A stretch of 5,674 nt of DNA from GCA-2699445 sp032127075 (GTDB taxonomy: Bacteria > Actinomycetota > Actinomycetes > S36-B12 > GCA-2699445), in assembly GCA_032127075.1 (NCBI GenBank), contig JAQAZZ010000208.1:1-5674 (forward strand), given 5' to 3'. The notes below the pieces were generated by a model that searched no databases, was not told the origin of the DNA, and was given only the letters and a program-made list of their open reading frames with translations. Positions 1-5,066 of the stretch are shown piece by piece. Numbering within the stretch: the stretch's first letter is position 1; the number at the start of each line of letters is the position of its first letter. Position numbers and translations under genes: made by a program.

Positions 1-747
1 TCGGTCATGGAGGCCGACGTGGGGGACAAGCCGCTGTGGGTCGGTGCTACCGCGGTTTCCCGAACCCTGGACCGAAGTCCGCTCGGGCGCAAACTCGTGC
101 GGCAGCGAGAAGCATTGCTCAGCGTCGACGATGAGGTCCAACGCATCATCAAGGCGCTGAAGGCGTCGGGCAGGCTGTCGCGAACCGCCATCTTCTTCAC
201 CAGCGACAACGGTTTCATGCACGGTCAGCATCGGCTCACCCGCAAGAGCGTGCCCTACCGCGGGGCGACAGAGGTTCCGCTGGTCCTGCGGCTCGGCGAC
301 AGTACCGCCGCAGGTCTGCTGGACTCCCGGGCCGCCGCCGCAAACGTTGACATCACGGCGACCGTACTGGGCCTGGCTGGCCTGCCGAACACCACGCAGG
401 GGCAATCCCTCCTGGCACCCGACCAGCGGGGCGGTGTGCCGCTGCTGGGTGTGGCCCGCCAAGCCCAAGGTGTCGCGCGGCCACCGTACTGCGGCTGGCG
501 CACGCCGGACGAGTTGTTCGTCCGCTACGGCAGCGGCGAGGAGGAGTTCTACGACTATCGGGCCGACCCGTACGAGTTGGACAACGCCGTGGCTGATCCG
601 GCCTACGCGCAGCGGGTGGCACAACTGCGAGCGGTTGCGCGCAGCGCCTGCACGCCCGCCCCTCCCGAGTTCGGACCCACGTTCGACCAACCCACGTGGC
701 AATACGACGACGGCATCCCCCAGGCGGACCACAATGACAACGGTTGA
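1..747 (+). CDS. Sulfatase-family hydrolase, C-terminal part (5' end outside window)
   Basis: The reading frame is open from base 1 to the TGA at 745-747, giving the last 248 residues of a longer protein. The ATG at 7 is internal, because the residues around it (MEADVGDKPLW) match the 'NEADVSDKP.W' segment found in the middle of family S1 sulfatases. Further on, SDNG (202-213), HGQHR and a Lys before a VPY segment are the late metal- and sulfate-binding motifs: Asp, Asn, His and Lys. VPLVLR and the terminal FYDYRADPYELDN block (about 547-588) correspond to the family's 'VPLIVR' and 'LYDL..DPYEL.N' signatures. The N-terminal formylglycine motif (C/S-x-P-x-R) lies outside the window, so activity cannot be judged. 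Family members hydrolyse sulfate esters using Ca2+; some relatives act on phosphonates or phosphodiesters. The substrate is unknown, and so is export, because the N terminus is missing. The family call is confident; the substrate is not. Confidence 0.9.
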   Translation, partial: SVMEADVGDKPLWVGATAVSRTLDRSPLGRKLVRQREALLSVDDEVQRIIKALKASGRLSRTAIFFTSDNGFMHGQHRLTRKSVPYRGATEVPLVLRLGDSTAAGLLDSRAAAANVDITATVLGLAGLPNTTQGQSLLAPDQRGGVPLLGVARQAQGVARPPYCGWRTPDELFVRYGSGEEEFYDYRADPYELDNAVADPAYAQRVAQLRAVARSACTPAPPEFGPTFDQPTWQYDDGIPQADHNDNG

Positions 748-816
748 GGCCAGCCAGCCGCGGACTGGGCGCGTACACGGCAAATGGAACGAATGTCCGT
801 TTGTGTTGATCACGTT

Positions 817-828
817 TTCATATATGAA
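817..828. repeat. 12-bp perfect AT-rich palindrome, possible operator or promoter element
   Basis: TTCATATATGAA is its own reverse complement. It lies in an AT-rich patch (about 801-830) that stands out from the GC-rich surroundings and is 42 bp upstream of the GTG start of the hydrolase gene. TTGATC at 806-811 is a weak -35-like match, but no good TANNNT -10 box sits at the right spacing. The palindrome could bind a dimeric regulator or be part of a promoter. That role is inferred from symmetry and position only. Confidence 0.35.
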
Positions 829-860
829 TCGGTCAAACGGCTGGTTCGGCCAGGTGGGAC

Positions 861-866
861 AAGAGG
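861..866 (+). promoter_or_regulatory. Ribosome binding site deciding the hydrolase start
   Basis: AAGAGG is a purine-rich Shine-Dalgarno-like sequence ending 4 bases before GTG 871 and 13 bases before ATG 880. It favours a start at GTG 871. It argues against ATG 784, which would put 29 non-signal-like residues in front of the signal peptide and place the AT-rich promoter-like patch inside the gene. Confidence 0.5.
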
Positions 867-870
867 TACT

Positions 871-2850
871 GTGAAGGCGATGGCGAGTTCAAGGCGCGGT
901 TTCTCGCGCCTCCTTCCCCTGGCCCTGTCGATCGGAATCGCGACGACCGGGTACTCCGCCTTGCCCACAGCCGCCTTCGCGGCCGAGGATCCGCCCCCCG
1001 CAGACGGCAGCGGGCTGGCTGCGGCGACAACCGGCCTGCAGACGGATTTGACACAGTTGCAGGCGGCCCGCGACGCGGCCGAGGAAGCCTATTCCGACGC
1101 CCGCGCCAAGGCCGGTGCGCTGCGGAAGAAGGTTCAGCGAAACGAGGCTGCGGCCGCAGCGGCCCGTCTCATCGTCGGGCAGTTCGCGCGGACGATCTAC
1201 ATGAGCGGACCTACCGACCTCAGCGTCATGGCGTCGATGATCGACACCGACGAGCCGGGGGATCTGATGCGTGCCGCCGACGAAGCACTGCGGGTGGGGG
1301 ACCACAAGGACGACCAGTACGACAAGGCCGTCGAACTGCTGCGGCGCAACGAAGAGATGAAGGCGGCGGCGGAGTCGGCCGAGAAGGCCGCTCGCGCCAG
1401 CCTTCAGTCCATCGAGAACCAGATGCTCGGGCTGCGAAGGGAAATGGCCGACGGCGTCGATGCCTGGGCGAAACACCTCGCCGGCCAGACCACGCTGTTC
1501 AGCGCGGAGCAGGCCAAGCTCAACAGCGACACGGCGTCGGGGTGGGCGCGCTACCTGGCCCAACTCGCCGACTGGAAAGTGCCGTCCATCAGCAGCAAGG
1601 ACCTCGCCAAACGACGCCTCGACAAGGGTCTGCGGCAGTACCGCAACAACCCGGGTGTCGCGTTCTGGCGCAAAGGTGGCGAGCAGACGGTCGTCCTGCC
1701 GGAGAGAGTTGTCGCGGCGGTGACGTACGCCGTGTCCAAGTTGGGAACCCCCTACAAGTGGCGCACCAACACGGACGAGGAGATGGACTGCTCGGCGTTG
1801 CTGGACCGCTCCTGGAACATCCCCGCGATCCCCAGCGGCTCCAGGACCGACGAGCGTGACCTCGTCCAAGGAGGAGCCGCAGGCATTGCATCGCGCACGC
1901 GGTTGGTCCCCACCGACAAGCTGGCCATCGGCGACGTCATCTTCCTGTCGAATCCGGGCCGCGGTGTGAACCACGTCGGCATCGCCCTGGGCTCGGATGT
2001 GATGATCGCCTCTGACGGCACGAGCGGCGGGGTGAATGCGGTAGAGATCCCGGATCGCCGAGTGTGGCAAGTGGGTCGCCAGTCGCTGAAGCCGCCGTCG
2101 AAACCCAACGCACTGCCGAAGGTGACGAAACGGTCGTTCCAGTGCGGCGCGGACCCGCGCGGGTTCGTGAAGCTTCCAGATGGCAAAGTCTTGAGCAACC
2201 CGGAACTGTGCCCGCCGAGCCCCGCGTTCGGCGAGGGCAACATGCAGCCTGTGGCGGTCACCGGCGGCCGTTGCGTGGCAGCGATCTGGCCGCAGATCCA
2301 AACGATCGGCGGCTGGCGCCCGTCGGATCCCTACCCTGACCACCCCTCCGGCAGGGCGATCGACATCATGATGCCCGACGGGTGTTCCGCGGATGCCACC
2401 AACGTGGGGATCGGCAACTCCATCGCGGCCTTCTTCATGCAGAATTCTGGCAAGTTCGACGTGCAGTACATCATCTGGCAACAGCGCATCTGGACCGCTG
2501 GTTCCGCCCCCGTACCGGTGCTCCAGTGGCGGGGCATGTCCAACCGTGGTGGATGCACCGCCAATCACCAAGACCATGTCCACGTGTCATTCAACGGCCC
2601 GAACGTCAACCCGGCTCCGCCGCCGGCTGACACCACCGACAGCCCCGACGGCAAGCCCGCCGACGGCGGCAAGAGCGCGGATCCGGTCAAGCCCGACACC
2701 CAGCGCACCAACACCGAGGCCGGCAAGGGCGAAACCCTGCCTACGGGCAAACCGAGTGCCCCCGCCGGAAAGCAGGACGCCGCAGCCGCGTCGCAGCAGG
2801 TTTCGGACACCGCTGGTACCGACTCCCCGGGTTCGGGTCGGCAGAAGTGA
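871..2850 (+). CDS. Exported double-domain peptidoglycan hydrolase: coiled coil, NlpC/P60, LAS/M15-like peptidase
   Basis: Numbered from GTG 871, the protein has 659 residues; ATG 880 is a second possible start. Residues 1-37 form a signal peptide with SRRGFSR (7-13), a close match to the Tat motif SRRxFLK, a hydrophobic stretch and an AFA|A cleavage site. Residues about 50-205 are Ala/Glu/Lys-rich and probably coiled coil, as in RipA- and PcsB-type hydrolases. Residues about 279-402 are an NlpC/P60 domain with Cys307 (DCSALL) and His368 (NHVGI); the usual third polar residue, 12 after the His, is Ala380. Residues about 423-580 hold HPSGRAID (His491, Asp498) and DHVH (Asp568, His571), matching the HxxGxAxD plus E/DxxH layout of LAS/M15 zinc peptidases and resembling ARB_07466-like C-terminal domains; five cysteines here suggest disulfides. 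A Pro/Lys/Asp-rich, probably disordered tail follows. NlpC/P60 enzymes cut D-Glu-mDAP stem-peptide bonds; M15 enzymes cut peptides at D-amino acids. The specificity here is inferred. Confidence 0.85.
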   Translation: MKAMASSRRGFSRLLPLALSIGIATTGYSALPTAAFAAEDPPPADGSGLAAATTGLQTDLTQLQAARDAAEEAYSDARAKAGALRKKVQRNEAAAAAARLIVGQFARTIYMSGPTDLSVMASMIDTDEPGDLMRAADEALRVGDHKDDQYDKAVELLRRNEEMKAAAESAEKAARASLQSIENQMLGLRREMADGVDAWAKHLAGQTTLFSAEQAKLNSDTASGWARYLAQLADWKVPSISSKDLAKRRLDKGLRQYRNNPGVAFWRKGGEQTVVLPERVVAAVTYAVSKLGTPYKWRTNTDEEMDCSALLDRSWNIPAIPSGSRTDERDLVQGGAAGIASRTRLVPTDKLAIGDVIFLSNPGRGVNHVGIALGSDVMIASDGTSGGVNAVEIPDRRVWQVGRQSLKPPSKPNALPKVTKRSFQCGADPRGFVKLPDGKVLSNPELCPPSPAFGEGNMQPVAVTGGRCVAAIWPQIQTIGGWRPSDPYPDHPSGRAIDIMMPDGCSADATNVGIGNSIAAFFMQNSGKFDVQYIIWQQRIWTAGSAPVPVLQWRGMSNRGGCTANHQDHVHVSFNGPNVNPAPPPADTTDSPDGKPADGGKSADPVKPDTQRTNTEAGKGETLPTGKPSAPAGKQDAAAASQQVSDTAGTDSPGSGRQK

Positions 2851-2853
2851 GTC

Positions 2854-2871
2854 GCCGCCCGGTGGGGCGGC
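2854..2871 (+). terminator. Short GC hairpin just after the hydrolase stop, possible terminator
   Basis: GCCGCCC, a GGTG loop and GGGCGGC form a perfect 7-bp stem with a 4-base loop, 3 bases after the TGA at 2848-2850. There is no T-tract after it, which is common in actinobacteria. It may end or weaken transcription before trpB2, or only protect the 3' end of the mRNA. In such GC-rich DNA, hairpins of this size also arise by chance. Confidence 0.35.
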
Positions 2872-2920
2872 CGGTGGCGATGTGACCACGCGGGTTAGGT
2901 TCGATCCGTAGCACGATGTA

Positions 2921-2927
2921 GAGGGAG
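2921..2927 (+). promoter_or_regulatory. Ribosome binding site of the TrpB2 gene
   Basis: GAGGGAG ends 6 bases before ATG 2934, a good Shine-Dalgarno match at normal spacing. It supports that start. TAGGTT at 2896-2901 fits the loose TANNNT -10 pattern, so the gene may have its own promoter, but no convincing -35 box is seen. Confidence 0.6.
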
Positions 2928-2933
2928 CCCCCG

Positions 2934-4310
2934 ATGGCCGACACAGTTCGCCGACACAAGTACACACTCGACGAGGATCAGGTGCCCACCGCCTGGTACA
3001 ACATCATCCCGGACCTGCCGGAACCGCCGCCGCCGCCGCTGCATCCCGGCACGAAACAGCCCGTCGGCCCCGAGGATCTGGCACCGCTGTTCCCCATGGC
3101 TTTGATCGAACAAGAGGTCAGCGGCGAGCGCTTCATCGACATCCCGGGCGGGGTGCTGGACGTCTACCGGCAATGGCGTCCGACGCCGCTGTTCCGGGCC
3201 CATCGGTTGGAGCAGGCCTTGGACACCCCGGCGCGCATCTACTACAAGTACGAGGGGGTGTCGCCAGCGGGATCGCACAAGCCGAACACCGCCGTCCCGC
3301 AGGCCTACTACAACGCGGCGGAGGGCGTCAGGCGGCTGACCACGGAGACCGGCGCGGGCCAATGGGGGACCGCCCTGGCATTTGCCTGCGCGCTCTACGG
3401 CCTGGAGTGCGACGTGTGGCAGGTGGGGGCTTCCTTCGACTCCAAGCCGTACCGGCGGCTGATGATTGAGGCGTTCGGCGGCAAGGTCCACCGCTCGCCC
3501 AGCGAACTCACCGAAGCGGGCCGTGTATTGGGGGCCGATCCGGCCAACCAGTCCGGATCGCTGGGCATCGCAATCTCAGAGGCGGTGGAAGTGGCGGCGC
3601 AGGATCCCGAAGTGCGCTATGCGCTCGGATCGGTGCTGAACCACGTTCTGCTGCACCAGACCGTCATCGGCGAAGAAGCACTGCTGCAGATGGAACAGGC
3701 AGGGGACACCCCGAGCCTGATCGTCGGATGCACGGGCGGCGGCTCGAACCTCGCGGGATTGTCATTCCCGTTCCTGCGCGAGAAGATGGCCGGCAGGCTC
3801 AGCCCGCGGATCCTGGCCGCCGAACCCGCCAGTTGCCCGTCACTGACCCGGGGGGTGTACGCCTACGATTTCGGTGACACCGCGGGCATGACCCCGCTGA
3901 TGAAGATGCACACCCTCGGGCACGACTTCGTGCCGGACCCCATCCACGCCGGCGGCTTGCGCTACCACGGCATGGCACCCCTGCTGTCCCATATCTATGA
4001 GCTGGGCTTGATGGAGGCCGAGGCCGTCGCACAGACGGAGTGCTTCGCCGCTGCGATCACCTTTGCCCGCAGCGAGGGGATCGTCCCGGCGCCGGAGCCG
4101 ACCCACGCCCTGGCCCTGGCGGCTCGGGAGGCCATCAAAGCCCGGGAGTCCGGCGAGGAGACGGTGATTCTGACCGCCCTGTGCGGCCACGGCCACTTCG
4201 ACCTCGCGGCGTACGACGACTACCTGAACGGCCGGATGTCGGACGAGCAGGTCACGGACGCGCGGTTCGCAGCCGGCTTGGCGACGCTGCCCGAAGTGCC
4301 CGTTGGCTGA
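2934..4310 (+). CDS. trpB2: TrpB2-type tryptophan synthase beta-like PLP enzyme
   Basis: A complete cytoplasmic enzyme of 458 residues, close to the usual TrpB2 length of about 430-460. It starts with the family's typical N-terminal extension, including a proline-rich LPEPPPPPLHPG segment and GPEDLAPLFP, which classic TrpB1 lacks. Lys116 in SPAGSHKPN is the residue expected to bind PLP as a Schiff base. Glu138 in ETGAGQWG matches the catalytic Glu of the TrpB ETGAGQHG motif. GCTGGGSN (265-272) is the glycine-rich loop that holds the PLP phosphate. CGHGHFDLAAY lies near the C terminus. Such enzymes join indole and L-serine to make L-tryptophan; some TrpB2 proteins work without TrpA, for instance in indole salvage, and others may act mainly as serine deaminases. 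No trpA or other trp gene is nearby. The family call is firm; the physiological role is open. Confidence 0.95.
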   Translation: MADTVRRHKYTLDEDQVPTAWYNIIPDLPEPPPPPLHPGTKQPVGPEDLAPLFPMALIEQEVSGERFIDIPGGVLDVYRQWRPTPLFRAHRLEQALDTPARIYYKYEGVSPAGSHKPNTAVPQAYYNAAEGVRRLTTETGAGQWGTALAFACALYGLECDVWQVGASFDSKPYRRLMIEAFGGKVHRSPSELTEAGRVLGADPANQSGSLGIAISEAVEVAAQDPEVRYALGSVLNHVLLHQTVIGEEALLQMEQAGDTPSLIVGCTGGGSNLAGLSFPFLREKMAGRLSPRILAAEPASCPSLTRGVYAYDFGDTAGMTPLMKMHTLGHDFVPDPIHAGGLRYHGMAPLLSHIYELGLMEAEAVAQTECFAAAITFARSEGIVPAPEPTHALALAAREAIKARESGEETVILTALCGHGHFDLAAYDDYLNGRMSDEQVTDARFAAGLATLPEVPVG

Positions 4311-4315
4311 CCCCG

Positions 4316-4371
4316 ACCCACCCGGGCCCAGCAGCCGCGGTCCTATCGGGCTGCTGGGCCCCGGGGTGGGT
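4316..4371. terminator. Strong hairpin between convergent genes, likely two-way terminator
   Basis: The left arm 4316-4336 pairs with 4349-4371. A 13-bp inner stem (GGGCCCAGCAGCC with GGCTGCTGGGCCC) and an 8-bp outer stem (ACCCACCC with GGGTGGGT) are separated by a 2-base bulge at 4362-4363, and the loop is 12 bases (4337-4348). It begins 5 bases after the trpB2 stop codon and ends 14 bases before the end of the converging Rpf-like gene, so it can serve both strands. There is no T-tract, but this is by far the strongest stem in the window. Confidence 0.75.
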
Positions 4372-4385
4372 GGCCGTCGCCGTGC

Positions 4386-4826
4386 TCAGGCGCAGCCCCA
4401 GGGGCCCCACCCGGAGCGCTGCCACAGCTTCCAGGCGATGTGGTCCTGGGCGAACTTCGGCGCCTGGTGGGCGTAGGACGAGTAGCGGCCGCCGCCGCTG
4501 CCCCGCCAGGTGCCGGCGGCGAACTGCCAGGCGCCGTAGTAGCCGTTGCCGGTGTTGATCCGGTAGCGATCACCCGACTCGCATCTGCGCACCTGCCGGG
4601 CCTTGGCGGTCTTCGCCCAGCGCTTGGACTTCTTGATCTGCTTCATCTCCCAGCCCTTGAGCCGGTACCTCTTGACGTGCTTCTTGACCACGGGATTCTT
4701 CTTGGCCGGAGCCGCGACCGCGGTGTCGACGACCGGGGCCGCGGCTGCGGCGGTGACGGCGGGGCCGACGCCCGTGGTCGAGACTGCGATGACGGCGGCA
4801 GCGGACAGCACAACTGTGTTTCGCAC
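4386..4826 (-). CDS. Short secreted Rpf-like transglycosylase
   Basis: From GTG 4826 the protein has 146 residues. It opens with a hydrophobic Ala/Val-rich segment (about 4-30) that looks like a Sec signal peptide cleaved in the TAAAAA run. A strongly basic linker follows (about 42-81; many Lys and Arg). The C-terminal domain (about 75-145) has RCESGDRYRINTGNGYYGAWQF, followed by GTWR and a final GWGPWGC. This is the transglycosylase-like fold of resuscitation-promoting factors, which cut the glycan strands of peptidoglycan and promote wake-up from dormancy. Glu83 in CESG is the expected catalytic acid, and Cys82 with Cys145 probably form the family disulfide. The start was chosen because AAAGGA lies 5 bases upstream; GTG 4856 would add 10 residues with no good ribosome site. 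It differs from classical RpfC-E proteins in having ESGD for ESGG and the basic linker, so no rpf letter is given. Its 3' end faces the trpB2 gene. Confidence 0.88.
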   Translation of the reverse strand: MRNTVVLSAAAVIAVSTTGVGPAVTAAAAAPVVDTAVAAPAKKNPVVKKHVKRYRLKGWEMKQIKKSKRWAKTAKARQVRRCESGDRYRINTGNGYYGAWQFAAGTWRGSGGGRYSSYAHQAPKFAQDHIAWKLWQRSGWGPWGCA

Positions 4827-4831
4827 GATGA

Positions 4832-4837
4832 TCCTTT
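4832..4837 (-). promoter_or_regulatory. Ribosome binding site of the Rpf-like gene
   Basis: On the - strand AAAGGA lies 5 bases before GTG 4826. It is the best Shine-Dalgarno match upstream of the signal peptide and decides this start over GTG 4856. Confidence 0.55.
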
Positions 4838-4934
4838 GTCGATGTTCCCCTCGCACGGCACTCGGCGACTGCCTGGCCGCACTGCAACGGGGCTGACTGC
4901 GGGGGCGCCCGCGTGATGCGGTGTTCCCCCACGG

Positions 4935-4950
4935 ACTGCAGGTATGCAGT
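4935..4950. repeat. Inverted repeat ACTGCA-N4-TGCAGT
   Basis: Two perfect 6-base half-sites are separated by GGTA. It lies 109 bases upstream of the Rpf-like start and looks like a binding site for a dimeric regulator. The regulator is unknown. Confidence 0.4.
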
Positions 4951-4960
4951 TGGGTTGTGA

Positions 4961-4975
4961 GGTGTGAGTCACACC
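4961..4975. repeat. Inverted repeat GGTGTG-N3-CACACC
   Basis: Perfect 6-bp arms flank a 3-base centre. Upstream on the + strand, TGTGA at 4956-4960 and TCACA at 4969-4973 recall Crp half-sites, but with 8 bases between them where Crp uses 6. Read on the - strand, TCACA occurs twice in close succession. Role unknown. Confidence 0.4.
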
Positions 4976-4979
4976 CCGA

Positions 4980-4993
4980 TGCGCTTTCGCGCA
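4980..4993 (-). repeat. Small hairpin with GAAA tetraloop on the minus strand
   Basis: TGCGC-GAAA-GCGCA on the - strand makes a perfect 5-bp stem closed by a GNRA-type GAAA loop, a stable RNA motif. On the + strand the loop would be TTTC, so if the hairpin works as RNA, the - strand transcript (toward the Rpf-like gene) is the more natural reading. Confidence 0.4.
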
Positions 4994-5054
4994 GGAATCC
5001 GCGCCCGGGTGACCGGTTTCCCGGGGTGGTCCGATGGGATGAATGGACCGTGGC

Positions 5055-5059
5055 GGAGG
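5055..5059 (+). promoter_or_regulatory. Ribosome binding site of the glycosyltransferase gene
   Basis: GGAGG lies 7 bases before GTG 5067. It is a strong Shine-Dalgarno match and favours this start over ATG 5043 and GTG 5106, which are in the same frame. Confidence 0.6.
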
Positions 5060-5066
5060 CTCTCCG

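Larger units (their letters stand above)
4827..5066. promoter_or_regulatory. Divergent intergenic region between the Rpf-like and glycosyltransferase genes
   Basis: These 240 bases must hold the start signals for both divergent genes. I see no convincing -35/-10 pair on either strand; the best - strand candidate is an extended -10-like TGCATACCT (4939-4947), a poor match. Several inverted repeats cluster at 4935-5025 and could be operators or, on the - strand, folded leader RNA of the Rpf-like gene. No known riboswitch consensus was recognised. Long open frames that cross this region are judged non-coding. Confidence 0.5.

Noticed and set aside
784..870. ATG 784 as the start of the hydrolase gene
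   Set aside because: It would add 29 residues ahead of a well-formed signal peptide, has no ribosome site, and would place the AT-rich promoter-like patch within the coding region.
889..2583. Long minus-strand open frame of 564 residues opposite the hydrolase gene
   Set aside because: It is a typical antisense shadow in GC-rich DNA: Arg/His/Gly-rich, no recognisable domain, and fully opposite a gene with clear catalytic motifs.
4440..4916. Plus-strand open frame of 158 residues opposite the Rpf-like gene
   Set aside because: Low-complexity Ala/Gly/Arg translation with no domain, lying over a well-supported Rpf-like domain on the other strand.
4956..4973. Crp-type site TGTGA...TCACA
   Set aside because: The half-sites are perfect but separated by 8 bases, not the 6 Crp requires; the inner TGTGA-TCACA pair is separated by only 1.
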